Below the pieces are notes generated by a model. The model was not told the DNA's origin. It ran no database searches and saw only the letters and a program-made list of their open reading frames with translations. Shown here in pieces: positions 8,670-17,425 of a stretch of DNA of 64,000 nucleotides (positions are counted from its first letter, which is position 1; each line of letters starts with the position of its first letter). Origin of the DNA: Zunongwangia profunda SM-A87 (lineage in GTDB: Bacteria; Bacteroidota; Bacteroidia; Flavobacteriales; Flavobacteriaceae). The stretch covers positions 3,292,001-3,356,000 of the forward strand of contig NC_014041.1 of NCBI RefSeq assembly GCF_000023465.1, written 5' to 3'. The position numbers and the translations under genes were made by a program.

Positions 8670-11600
8670 TTAAAATGAAATGTTTAAGCCTATCAAATAA
8701 TTTCTTGTAGAAGGAATGTTAGTTCCAATAGTTGGTATACCCCTGGAAATATTACTAGTATTTACAGCGGAATTTTGACGATTACCATTACCATCAACTC
8801 CTGAATTTGTAATCTCTGGATCTAAACCAGATTCATCATGAAAAGGTGAAAAAAGTACGAACGGGTTTTGTGCAGATGCATAAACACGTAACCTCTGCAG
8901 TCCAATATTGGTAATAAAATCTTGTTCAAAATTGTATCCCAAAGTAATTGAACGAACTTTTAAATACGAACCATCAAAATACCCTAACGTACTTGCATAC
9001 TCCTGGTTATCTCCACTTTGAAGTCCTCCCGGAGCAGGATATCTTGCATCTGTATTGGTTGGCGTCCAATAATCTACCGCAACGTTATTTTGTCTACCGG
9101 TTAGCAAATTAAGATAACTACTGGATGAATAGAGTGTACTCACCAAAGTACCACCGTGCTGGAAGGTTCCAACCATACTCAAGTCGATATTTTTATAAGC
9201 TAAACGCGTATTAAAACCACCCTGAAAATCTGGAGTTGGATCTATAATTACCCTGTCATCAGCTCCTATGGGGCGTACCGGAGATCCATCTGCATTATAT
9301 TCCCCGGTATATCGTACTTTGATCATCCCTGCAGCACTGGCACCCGGCTCATATTGTTGCAAGTACTGAAAATCCGGATCAGACTCATTCCAAAGTCCTA
9401 CATATTCATAATCATAAATTACATTAATAGGAGAGCCAACAAACCAAAGGTTTCCTTCATCTCGTTGTTGTCCCGAAGCTAGAGCAGTAATTTTGTTTTG
9501 ATTGCTGTAAAGATTGATTCCGGCATCCCAAGTAAAACCATCTGGATTATCAATTATAGTTCCGTTTAATGAGATTTCAACTCCCTTATTCTCGGTTTTA
9601 CCTATGTTACTGGTTATATTTCCTACACCAGATGATGCAGGAAGTCCCAGTGCGTATAAAATATCATTGGTTTTGGTTATATAATATTCAACCGTACCAG
9701 ATAAGCGGTTATTAAACAGTCCAAAATCAAGACCATAGTTATACGTCTGAGAAAATTCCCATCCCAGGTTGGCATTAGGTACCTGATCTATAAAGTAACC
9801 GGTAGCAAATGTACTACCAAAGTTATAATTTACCGTACCGAGTCTACCCTGAACGGAATAAGGGGCTATTGCCTGGTTGGAAGTCTCACCGTAACCGGCA
9901 CGTATTTTCAATTGGTTTAGCCAACTTACATTGTCCATAAATTTTTCGTTACCAATATTCCATCCTACAGATACTGCAGGATAGGTCACCCACTTATTAC
10001 CCGGGGCTAATCTAGATGAACCATCGGCACGTATGGTCGCTGTCATCAAATAACGATTGTCGTATTGATACATTACCCTCCCCATATAGGACAGTAATCC
10101 AGTAGCAGAATATCCGGTTCCGTAATTTGTTATATCCTCAGAAATTGCTGAATCCAGATTATACCATAAAGAAGACTCATCAGGAATATTCCTTGCTGTT
10201 AAGCCTACATTGTCATACTGTGTATTTTGAGCAGAAAATAATCCCACGAAGTTTACTTTGTGTTTCTCAGCAAATGTTCTATCGTATAGTATTTGATTTT
10301 CTACAACATAATCTCTTGTTATAGAACTATTATAGCTTCCAGATGAGGGGTTTTGTTCGTTATAATTAAAAACGCCCTGCCCTGTGAAGTCTCCATCTCT
10401 ATCAGTTCTAAAATTTAAACCAAGATTAAGTCGATATTTCAATCCTTCAATCCATGGTATTTTAACTTCAGCATAAATATTATTATAAGAGCCGTAATCC
10501 AATTGTTCATTTTTCCTTCTATCTCCTATTCGGTTTACTTCATTCCTGGTAGGAATCCAAAGGTTATCAGCTTCTGTTTGAAGCCTCACAGATTCTAAAA
10601 AATTTCCATTTTCATCATACGGACTTAAGAGCGGCGAGGCGGCTAATGCACCAAATACTCCTACAATACTACTGCTTTTGTTGAAGTTCATTACTGAATT
10701 CAAACCAAATTTAAATAAAGAACCTACTTCCTGATCAACCTGAGCTCTTAAAGAATATCTCTGGAAAGAATCTTCTGGCACCACCGATGTTTCTTTAAAA
10801 TACCCCATTCCTATATTAAAAGAGCCTTTTTCAGAACCTCCTTTTACGCTAATATCATGAGTTGTTTGAAGTCCGGTTCCGTATAAAAGATCCTGCCAGT
10901 CTGTATCATTAGCAAGATCTTCATCGCCACCCAAACCATAAATTGGGCTACCACCCTGATTAGGATGAGCTGCAACATCTGCACGTAATTGGGTAAGTTG
11001 CGCTGCATTCATCATTGGATATTTCGCAAACACGTCTTTTACTGCATAGTATGTATTATAAGAAAATGTAGCTTTTTGCCCCTGTCTTCCCGACTTTGTA
11101 GTGATAAGGATAACACCATTGGCACCCCGTGAGCCGTAAATAGCTGTGGCAGATGCATCTTTAAGTATATCAAGACTTTCAATATCATTAGGACTGATAT
11201 CACTTAGACCACCAGAAAAAGGAATCCCATTAAGTACAATTAAAGGATCATTATTACCAGAAAGCGATCGGGTACCACGAATTCGAACCTGCGGGGATGC
11301 CCCTGGCCTGGTACTGTTGGTAGAAATATTAACACCAGCGGCACGTCCTATAAGTGCTTCTTGAAAGTTAGCCGTCTTTACTTCGTTTAATTCTTCTCCT
11401 TTTACTGAAACCACTGATCCAGTAACAGATTCCCTACTTTGTGTACCATACCCCACCACGACCACTTCGCTCAAAGCTTCGGTATCGTCTTGCATGGTTA
11501 CGTTAATCTGTGTTCGCCCGTTAACTGCGATATCCTGAGCTCGATAGCCCATAAAGCTATAACTAAGGGTAGCATCTGATGGCACATTATTTAACGTATA

Positions 11601-11810
11601 GTTACCATCAAAATCGGTTGTTGTTCCCTGACTGGTTCCTACAATGAAAACATTTACTCCCGGCAGTGGTAATCCATCTGCGTCAACCACTTCTCCACTT
11701 ACTGTTGTATTTTGGGCGTACGCACCAGTAAATACCAACAAGAAAAACAGAAGTGAAAATTTGGGCATCCTGCCCAAACTCCTTACATAGTTAGTAATTT
11801 TTTCCTCCAT
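8670..11810 (-). CDS. SusC/RagA family TonB-dependent outer-membrane transporter
   Basis: This 1046-residue TonB-dependent receptor imports oligosaccharides with its SusD partner. After a signal peptide (ending GAYAQ, about residue 33) comes a carboxypeptidase-D-like regulatory domain (about 36-110), then the SusC signature SEVVVVGYGTQ, the plug domain (IRGTRSLSGNNDPLIVLNGIPF, DASATAIYGSRGANGVILITTKSG), and a 22-strand barrel ending in LIGLNISF with the usual terminal Phe. The annotated ATG gives a 14-residue n-region before a second Met that would also yield a good signal peptide, so the exact start is uncertain. It is followed by susD. Xylo-oligosaccharide import is inferred from the convergent xylanase operon. 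Confidence 0.95.
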   Translation of the reverse strand: MEEKITNYVRSLGRMPKFSLLFFLLVFTGAYAQNTTVSGEVVDADGLPLPGVNVFIVGTSQGTTTDFDGNYTLNNVPSDATLSYSFMGYRAQDIAVNGRTQINVTMQDDTEALSEVVVVGYGTQSRESVTGSVVSVKGEELNEVKTANFQEALIGRAAGVNISTNSTRPGASPQVRIRGTRSLSGNNDPLIVLNGIPFSGGLSDISPNDIESLDILKDASATAIYGSRGANGVILITTKSGRQGQKATFSYNTYYAVKDVFAKYPMMNAAQLTQLRADVAAHPNQGGSPIYGLGGDEDLANDTDWQDLLYGTGLQTTHDISVKGGSEKGSFNIGMGYFKETSVVPEDSFQRYSLRAQVDQEVGSLFKFGLNSVMNFNKSSSIVGVFGALAASPLLSPYDENGNFLESVRLQTEADNLWIPTRNEVNRIGDRRKNEQLDYGSYNNIYAEVKIPWIEGLKYRLNLGLNFRTDRDGDFTGQGVFNYNEQNPSSGSYNSSITRDYVVENQILYDRTFAEKHKVNFVGLFSAQNTQYDNVGLTARNIPDESSLWYNLDSAISEDITNYGTGYSATGLLSYMGRVMYQYDNRYLMTATIRADGSSRLAPGNKWVTYPAVSVGWNIGNEKFMDNVSWLNQLKIRAGYGETSNQAIAPYSVQGRLGTVNYNFGSTFATGYFIDQVPNANLGWEFSQTYNYGLDFGLFNNRLSGTVEYYITKTNDILYALGLPASSGVGNITSNIGKTENKGVEISLNGTIIDNPDGFTWDAGINLYSNQNKITALASGQQRDEGNLWFVGSPINVIYDYEYVGLWNESDPDFQYLQQYEPGASAAGMIKVRYTGEYNADGSPVRPIGADDRVIIDPTPDFQGGFNTRLAYKNIDLSMVGTFQHGGTLVSTLYSSSSYLNLLTGRQNNVAVDYWTPTNTDARYPAPGGLQSGDNQEYASTLGYFDGSYLKVRSITLGYNFEQDFITNIGLQRLRVYASAQNPFVLFSPFHDESGLDPEITNSGVDGNGNRQNSAVNTSNISRGIPTIGTNIPSTRNYLIGLNISF

Positions 11811-12176
11811 ATTAATAAATTTTAAATTAAGAGATTTAAATCATATTAGAATGACAAAAATTAATAGGTTAATTTTTTGATATGATAAATATATTATAAA
11901 ATTACCAATTACGAAATCGGTTGCGTTAATTTTTATATTCAAAATGACTATAAGCAATGCGATTTATATTTAAATAACTGTAATACAGTATTTTAAAATT
12001 TTATAAATAATTTAAAAAGATGGATTATAAGTAAAATTACTCTCCTTTTTCAACTATATAAATTGTTAATATCAACTATAAATAGTAAAAAAATACTTCA
12101 TTAAAGATTAAATTATAGTTAATGAGGATAAAATATTAATAATGCTTCAATTTTAAGCGTAAAAATTACATATAAA
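11811..12176. other. Regulatory region upstream of the xylan susC
   Basis: These 366 bp are very AT-rich and carry no convincing gene. They hold the untranslated leader and promoter of susC (- strand) and one LacI-like operator candidate at 11913-11924. A near-repeat TCAACTATA occurs twice around 12046-12080. I could not find a clean TAnnTTTG element for susC. Confidence 0.5.
11913..11924. promoter_or_regulatory. Candidate LacI-type operator, site A
   Basis: GAAATCGGTTGC lies 103 bp upstream of the susC start. It shares the 10-mer AATCGGTTGC with site B at 12185-12196, and both have a central CG as LacI-family operators usually do. The binding regulator is not in the window. Confidence 0.4.
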
Positions 12177-12184
12177 ATGAATAC

Positions 12185-12196
12185 GCAATCGGTTGC
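12185..12196. promoter_or_regulatory. Candidate LacI-type operator, site B
   Basis: GCAATCGGTTGC is an imperfect palindrome (GCAA...TTGC arms, central CG; 10 of 12 positions symmetric), 375 bp upstream of susC and just before the Met codon at 12207 of a small + strand frame. Two such sites 270 bp apart would fit looping by a tetrameric LacI-type repressor. Confidence 0.4.
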
Positions 12197-12206
12197 TTTA
12201 AAAATC

Positions 12207-12380
12207 ATGAAAAAGACAATAAAAACTGCGTCTAAAAAATATAAGGAATTACCTGAAGAAAGATTTTGGGTACAGGAGAATAGAATTGAAAATAAAATAG
12301 AAGTTATTGGAGTTGATGATATGGAGATTCCACTATTTATATACTACACCAATTTTAATTTATTAAGCGTAAACTGTTGA
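12207..12380 (+). CDS. Small hypothetical protein, doubtful
   Basis: I do not recognise this 57-residue frame. It starts MKKTIKTASKKYKEL and contains a charged central part (LPEERFWVQENR) and a more hydrophobic tail. An in-frame ATG at 12177 would give 67 residues, but its first codons would contain the operator-like site B. It runs 37 bp into the 3' end of the convergent PAP2 gene. The codon choice is compatible with coding, and it sits between the divergent susC promoter and PAP2. It could be a remnant of a larger gene. Confidence 0.3.
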   Translation: MKKTIKTASKKYKELPEERFWVQENRIENKIEVIGVDDMEIPLFIYYTNFNLLSVNC

Positions 12381-12910
12381 AGTAAATAAAGCAGATACCC
12401 GTATAATGTCCCAAAAATGGCCCCTACAATGATATCACCGGGATAATGAACGCCAAGATAAACCCGACTATAGGCTACAAAAGCGGCCCAAATTAATAAA
12501 TACCAAATAAGTCCAGGAATTTTCTTTTTAAAAATAGATCCTAAAAAAATTGCTACAGCAAACGTACTTGAAGCATGAGCCGAGTAAAATCCATATTTAC
12601 CGCAGCGCTCTGCCACGATCCTGGCAAATTGGGTTACGCCTTCCTGCCTGCAAGGACGCGGACGCATAAAAAAGTCTTTAAATACGTTGGCCATTTGATC
12701 GGTACAGGTGATTAAGAGTGCAATAAAAATCATTGTGATCACACTATACTTCCAGCCAAATTTCTTAAAAAGAAGGAATAACAGAAAAGCATAAAGTGGG
12801 ATCGCCATCCATTTATTACTAATAGCAATCCACATCCAATCCCAGGTTGCAGAACCAAGATTGTTTAAATAAAGAAATAATTTGTGATCTAATTCAATTA
12901 ATTCTTCCAT
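12344..12910 (-). CDS. PAP2-family membrane phosphatase
   Basis: This type 2 phosphatidic acid phosphatase-like protein has 188 residues and about six membrane segments, and probably dephosphorylates a lipid phosphate such as undecaprenyl pyrophosphate. The three family signatures are present: K78-x6-RP (KDFFMRPRP, 78-86), SAH at 110-112 with catalytic-site His112, and SRVYLGVHYPGD with Arg149, His155 and Asp159. Its ATG overlaps the end of a 43-residue reading frame by 13 bp and lies downstream of a 76-residue acidic protein on the same strand, so the three may be co-transcribed. Confidence 0.92.
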   Translation of the reverse strand: MEELIELDHKLFLYLNNLGSATWDWMWIAISNKWMAIPLYAFLLFLLFKKFGWKYSVITMIFIALLITCTDQMANVFKDFFMRPRPCRQEGVTQFARIVAERCGKYGFYSAHASSTFAVAIFLGSIFKKKIPGLIWYLLIWAAFVAYSRVYLGVHYPGDIIVGAIFGTLYGYLLYLLQQFTLNKLKLV

Positions 12911-13029
12911 ACTTTTTTTATTCCATAATCGAGATTAAATGCTCCGTTACAGTGTGGACACGGTAGCTTTCGAGACTGAGATCGCGATACCTCGAAATTA
13001 AAATCATTACTAATAAATACCTTGTGCAT
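12898..13029 (-). CDS. Small CPHC-motif protein (43 aa), hypothetical
   Basis: This frame starts at an ATG at 13029 and stops inside the beginning of the PAP2 gene, in the arrangement GTATGGAAGAATTAA, which suits translational coupling. The product is basic in the middle (SRSQSRKLP) and carries CPHC at residues 24-27 followed by NGAFNLDYG, which resembles one half of a zinc ribbon. With only two cysteines a single chain would need His ligands or a dimer to bind metal. I do not recognise the family. The overlap, strand and position between two - strand genes support it; the small size leaves doubt. Confidence 0.35.
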   Translation of the reverse strand: MHKVFISNDFNFEVSRSQSRKLPCPHCNGAFNLDYGIKKVWKN

Positions 13030-13052
13030 GTGCCCAAAAGCACATAACTGGT

Positions 13053-13283
13053 TTAGTCCTCCTCGTATCTGGATACTTCGCGATCATAAAAGTCATTCGC
13101 CTGCTGAATCAAACTTTCGGCTTCATTCGCCAGTTCTTCTTCATCTGCTTTATCAAAATCTTCAAGCCATTCCACCTCATCATTTTCAAGATTAATAATG
13201 AAACGGGGGAACTCTGTGTGAATCACAAAAATCGCATCTGAATAGTCGGTATTATCACCCAATAAAAATTTAGGAAATTCCAT
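13053..13283 (-). CDS. Small acidic conserved hypothetical protein
   Basis: The product has 76 residues and is strongly acidic, with an N-terminal MEFPKFLLGDN and an EEELANEAESLIQQA helix towards the C-terminus. Proteins of this type (short, FPKFLLGDNT..FVIHTEFPRF) are widespread and uncharacterised in Flavobacteriaceae; that recollection is not tested here. It lies 11 bp downstream of the MATE transporter stop on the same strand, so it is probably in its operon. No catalytic motif or signal peptide is visible; it should be cytoplasmic. Confidence 0.8.
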   Translation of the reverse strand: MEFPKFLLGDNTDYSDAIFVIHTEFPRFIINLENDEVEWLEDFDKADEEELANEAESLIQQANDFYDREVSRYEED

Positions 13284-13294
13284 GGTATATATTT

Positions 13295-14668
13295 TTAAAC
13301 AGTTTCGGTTTTAATTTCTTTCGGTTTATTTGCAATCAATTTATGGCTTAAATAATTGAATCTAAAATACAACATTAATGCAGAAGCCGTTAATCCTGCC
13401 AGTAAGCCCATCCAGATTCCCATACTTCCCATATTTTCAGCTTTTCCAAAATACCAGGACACCGGAAAACCAATCATCCAGTACGCAACAAAACAAATCG
13501 CAGTTGGGACTTTTACATCTTGTAAACCTCGTAAGGCCCCCAGAATTACTACCTGCATTCCGTCACTTAACTGAAATAAGGCCGCTACAATTAATAATTG
13601 TGACGATAAAAGTACAACTTCGGCATTGTCTATATAAAAAGTAGGCAACCAGTCTTTCAACAAAATAAAACCTACTGCGAATACAGCTTCAATAATAAAG
13701 ACAAGTAGGAATACCGACATGGCAATTCGTCTCAAATCTTTATAATGATGTAATCCTTTTTGATTTCCAACGCGTATGGTTGCAGTAACCCCAAGGCCTA
13801 CCGCGATCATAAAGGTCATCGAGGCTAAATTTAAAGCAATTTGATTTGCTGCCTGCTGATTTGTTCCTAAAAGTCCTGCCAGGAAGACGGTCGCTGTAAA
13901 AATAGCTACTTCAAATAACATCTGTAAGGCAGTTGGCAGACCAAGATTTAAAATCTTCTTAAAAATATCTATATTGAATAATTCTTTTTTAGACCAAACG
14001 AAGTAGGGTTTAAATTTAGATTTTCGTCTTAAAATTTCCCACACAAACCAAAGCATAAAGAACCTTGAAATCAATGTTCCTATCGCTGCACCTTCTAAAC
14101 CCAACTCTGGAAAAACCCAAATTCCGTAAATTAATAAATAGTTGAATAATACGTTAACCACATTAGCTAATATAGTAGCATACATTGAATATTTGGTTTG
14201 AGATAAACCATCGGCAAATTGTTTATAGGCCTGAAATATCATTAAAGGGAGCATCGAAAAAGCTACAATTTCAAGATAAGGCATAGCATACTCTACTACT
14301 TCAGGAGGTTGATCAAGATAATATAAAAGTGGTTTTGCCAGTAATAGCAGTAGAAAAAGAAGTATACCGTTTATACCACAAAGAATAATCCCGTGATGAA
14401 AATAACTTCTTCCCTTTTCGATGTCTCCAGAACCATCGGCCTCAGCAATAAGCGGAGTAATCGCAAAAGAAAATCCAATCCCTAAAGAAAGTGCAATAAA
14501 CACCAAACTATTTCCTAAGGAAACTGCGGCAAGGGGCGCAGCACCTAATCGTCCTACCATTAGATTATCAGCGAGACCAACAAGTACATGTCCCAATTGA
14601 CCTAACATCACCGGATAGGCTATGTTTAGATTTTTCCTGAATTCTTTTGTGTAATCTGAAAGCTGCAA
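13295..14668 (-). CDS. MATE-family multidrug/Na+ efflux transporter
   Basis: This is a MATE (NorM-type) exporter of about 457 residues with 12 predicted membrane helices in two MatE halves. The N-terminal half has the typical PVMLGQLGHVLVGLADNLMVGRLGAAPLAAVSLGNS block. It should export cationic compounds using a Na+ or proton gradient. No ATG precedes the conserved region; a TTG at 14668 gives MQLSDYTKEF, which matches how I recall related proteins beginning, while a TTG at 14689 would add seven residues. The substrate cannot be predicted. Confidence 0.93.
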   Translation of the reverse strand: MQLSDYTKEFRKNLNIAYPVMLGQLGHVLVGLADNLMVGRLGAAPLAAVSLGNSLVFIALSLGIGFSFAITPLIAEADGSGDIEKGRSYFHHGIILCGINGILLFLLLLLAKPLLYYLDQPPEVVEYAMPYLEIVAFSMLPLMIFQAYKQFADGLSQTKYSMYATILANVVNVLFNYLLIYGIWVFPELGLEGAAIGTLISRFFMLWFVWEILRRKSKFKPYFVWSKKELFNIDIFKKILNLGLPTALQMLFEVAIFTATVFLAGLLGTNQQAANQIALNLASMTFMIAVGLGVTATIRVGNQKGLHHYKDLRRIAMSVFLLVFIIEAVFAVGFILLKDWLPTFYIDNAEVVLLSSQLLIVAALFQLSDGMQVVILGALRGLQDVKVPTAICFVAYWMIGFPVSWYFGKAENMGSMGIWMGLLAGLTASALMLYFRFNYLSHKLIANKPKEIKTETV

Positions 14669-14767
14669 AACCAAAAATTTAGTGCGCAAAGATAATGGCT
14701 TTTATCCGGCTTCAAATTGATTTATCATTAAAAAATCCAATTTAAGAATCTGAAAAATAGAAGATAC

Positions 14768-15175
14768 TTAGTTTTGTTTTCCTAAAATTAATTCTTCATA
14801 AGATTTTGCTTTCTGGAGCTCCAGAATCCACTTTACTTCAAACTTGCCATAACCCAAAGTTTTTATTCTTTCAATCATAAAATCTCGAAGATCATCTAAT
14901 GTTATATATTCATTCGTAGCTTCAAAAATCAATTCTACCTTATAGATATTGGGCAAAAAGAAAAAAAGCTTTCTAAAAATCGATTTTGGTTGTTTTTTGC
15001 CTGTGATCTTAAAAATCTTTCCGTGACTATCACAAAACAATTCCTCATTTAAATATTCCTGAAAATAACTTTCAGTATCATTATAGATAAAGGCATCTAA
15101 AAGCAAAAAGGAAGTGAGATCTTCCTCTTTGTTAAAATTCGGATTTGATATGTTAATCGCCGGGAACCTTATCAA
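14768..15175 (-). CDS. Conserved hypothetical protein (135 aa)
   Basis: I do not recognise a named family. The protein appears soluble with no signal peptide. It contains an RKLFFFLPNIYKVELIFEATNEYITL core and an amphipathic helix near the C-terminus. The frame begins with TTG directly after the TAA stop of the M28 peptidase (no spacing at all), so translation is likely coupled to the peptidase gene. No ATG exists near the start. A shared function with the peptidase is possible but not shown. Confidence 0.7.
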   Translation of the reverse strand: MIRFPAINISNPNFNKEEDLTSFLLLDAFIYNDTESYFQEYLNEELFCDSHGKIFKITGKKQPKSIFRKLFFFLPNIYKVELIFEATNEYITLDDLRDFMIERIKTLGYGKFEVKWILELQKAKSYEELILGKQN

Positions 15176-16561
15176 TTATAAACCGTATTTATCTACCAGA
15201 TAAATTAAAGATGTCATGCTAGCTGCACCTAACTCGAGTTCTCTTTTATTGATTTTATCGAAAGTATCTGTAGCAGCATGGTGATAATCAAAATAACGTT
15301 GAGAATCTGGTTGTAAACCCGCTAAAACCGTTCCATCACCTTTAAGCGGACCAATATCTGCACCTCCTTCTCCTTCTTTAAAAATATGTAAATAATACGG
15401 TGCAAATAAGCGAGACCAGTTTTGTAGTTTTTCAAGTTGGACATCATCAGCATGAAACGTAAAGCCCCGTGGTGTAAAACCACCCGAATCGCTTTCTAAG
15501 GCAAAGATATGATCTTCGCTTTTTTCCCTGGCAACCTCAGCGTATTTTAATCCGCCTCGCAATCCATTTTCTTCATTCATAAACAAGACTACGCGTATAC
15601 TCCTTTTTGGCTTATACCCCATCTCTTTAAACAGTCGTAATACTTCCATCGATTGTACACAGCCCGCTCCATCATCGTGAGAGCCATCTCCTAAATCCCA
15701 AGAATCTAAATGCCCTCCTACAACAATATATTCATCGGGATACTGACTTCCCGTAATTTCTCCAATAACATTATAGCTTTTTACATCCGGATGGGTTTCA
15801 CAATTCATTTTAAAATAGACCTTAAGATCTTTTTGCAACTTTAAAACCGAGCTTAAATATTCAGCATCCTTAGTACTAATGGCCGCAGCCGGAATTTTTT
15901 GATCTTCAGCAATATCACCGTAATACATACTACCGGCATGTGGATATTCATCGATGCTAAGGTTCATCGATCTAACCAGTACACCCACGGCCCCATATTT
16001 TGAAGCTTCAGCAGCTCCATTAGCACGTTGATCTACTGCGCCTCCGTAAGCTTTAAACGTATGGATATTTGTAGCATTCATTGGTCGATTAAAAAAGACA
16101 ATTTTACCTTTAATTTTATTTTCGCCAAGTGCGGAAAGTTCTTCAATGCCCTTCACTTCGATAACCTCAGCTTTGGTTCCTCCTTCAGGGGTAGCAATAG
16201 AACCTCCCAAAGCGCAGATATTAACAGGTGTAGCACTTCCCGGAATCGTTTCGATATACGCGTATTCACGAACCCCTCGGGTCCATTTTGGCACCATCAC
16301 TTCCTGTAGCCAAACCTTATCTAAGCCAAGACTATCCAACTCTTTTTTAGTGTAGTCTACCGCAAGTTGCGCATTGTAGGATCCAGAAAGGCGACCACCG
16401 ATACTATTGGATAAATGCCTTAACCAATCATAGCTTTTACCATTGGTTAATGCAATGTTATAAATTTCTCTGATTTTTATGGAATCACTTTCTATCGAAG
16501 ATTGCCCAAAAACCGGCAATAAGAAAAGTAGCAAGAGGGGGAAAAGGATTTTCTTCATCAT
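15176..16561 (-). CDS. M28-family metallopeptidase, secreted, with PA-like insert
   Basis: This di-zinc aminopeptidase-like protein has 461 residues. A signal peptide (residues 1-20, ending VFGQ) sends it to the periplasm or beyond. Residues about 120-240 form a PA-like domain, and the M28 catalytic domain follows. Probable zinc ligands and catalytic residues are His284 (GGHLDSWD), Asp296/297 (SHDDGAG), Glu330/331 (NEENG), Asp358 (ESDSGG) and His427/428 (YHHAATDT). It resembles mammalian plasma glutamate carboxypeptidase-like M28 proteins, which are common in Bacteroidetes. The hypothetical gene downstream starts right at its stop. Confidence 0.94.
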   Translation of the reverse strand: MMKKILFPLLLLFLLPVFGQSSIESDSIKIREIYNIALTNGKSYDWLRHLSNSIGGRLSGSYNAQLAVDYTKKELDSLGLDKVWLQEVMVPKWTRGVREYAYIETIPGSATPVNICALGGSIATPEGGTKAEVIEVKGIEELSALGENKIKGKIVFFNRPMNATNIHTFKAYGGAVDQRANGAAEASKYGAVGVLVRSMNLSIDEYPHAGSMYYGDIAEDQKIPAAAISTKDAEYLSSVLKLQKDLKVYFKMNCETHPDVKSYNVIGEITGSQYPDEYIVVGGHLDSWDLGDGSHDDGAGCVQSMEVLRLFKEMGYKPKRSIRVVLFMNEENGLRGGLKYAEVAREKSEDHIFALESDSGGFTPRGFTFHADDVQLEKLQNWSRLFAPYYLHIFKEGEGGADIGPLKGDGTVLAGLQPDSQRYFDYHHAATDTFDKINKRELELGAASMTSLIYLVDKYGL

Positions 16562-16743
16562 TGGGATAAATTTAAGCTTAAATTAACTACAAAATCAGTC
16601 AATATAAAAATTAAGTGGACTTAAAGCATAATTTGAACTAATGCTAAACAGAAATTAAGAAAGGAAAACTAAAAATTACCATAGCATTACCAAATAAAAA
16701 AACCTTTGATTTTTGTTATATTCGCAGTCTAAAAGATCGAATT

Positions 16744-17340
16744 TTGACTCAGGAAGAAAAAGCAGATATTATTAAAAAAGTGACCATCCTTTTAAAAGAA
16801 ATCCCATCATCTATGGATGTGGTTAAAAAGGGAGGAAACGAGCACAAAAGATATAAATATCTTGCTGAACACATGGTGAATAAAGCTATTGAAAAAGATG
16901 CTCTTATTGTAAGTGAAGATGGAAATGGGATTGCTATTTTATTTAAAACCAGTAAAAAAGATGAAAACTTCTGGAAAAATGCCTGGTCAGAATTAGGCTT
17001 AGTTTTTAATGTTACGGGTATAAAAAATGCCTATAAAATTTTAAAAACCCAGAATTATATCAAGAAACAGCGTCCACAGGAAGGTGAATATTTGTACTGC
17101 TGGTTTTGGGGAATCCTCAAAGAATCCCGTGGCCCCGGCACACAGGTTGGTGTACAAATGAAAAATGAGTTTTACAGACGCGCTAAGCTTTATAATTTAC
17201 CGCTTTATGCGGAAACAAGAATGCGAAAAAACGCGATTGTGTATCAAAAATTCGGATTTCAACTTTTCAATAAATGGGATCATCCCAGTGGAGATACCAT
17301 GTATTTTTTAAGATATATTCCTGAAGAAAAGGGCGAATAA
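16744..17340 (+). CDS. GNAT-like acetyltransferase
   Basis: The 198-residue protein starts at TTG (16744); no upstream ATG is in frame. The second half has the GNAT pattern: LYCWFWGILKESRGPGTQVG (strand 4 and an acetyl-CoA pyrophosphate loop that is a loose variant of RGxGxG) followed by PLYAETRMRKNAIVYQKFGFQ, the classic strand 5 to helix 4 region. The N-terminus is divergent. Substrate is unknown. A TATATTCG at 16717-16724 may be its -7 element, but no good -33 partner is seen. Confidence 0.75.
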   Translation: MTQEEKADIIKKVTILLKEIPSSMDVVKKGGNEHKRYKYLAEHMVNKAIEKDALIVSEDGNGIAILFKTSKKDENFWKNAWSELGLVFNVTGIKNAYKILKTQNYIKKQRPQEGEYLYCWFWGILKESRGPGTQVGVQMKNEFYRRAKLYNLPLYAETRMRKNAIVYQKFGFQLFNKWDHPSGDTMYFLRYIPEEKGE

Positions 17341-17365
17341 CTTAAGATTTAAAACCCTGGAAATA

Positions 17366-17404
17366 AAAAGAAAGCCGAATCTTATAATTCGGCTTTCTTT
17401 TTTT
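17366..17404. terminator. Bidirectional terminator between GNAT and hsp20 genes
   Basis: Long hairpin with arms AAGAAAGCCGAAT and ATTCGGCTTTCTT, flanked by A-rich and T-rich runs, in the 85-bp gap between converging genes. It can end transcription from both sides. Confidence 0.88.
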
Positions 17405-17425
17405 AACTAACTAAATAACCTAAAC

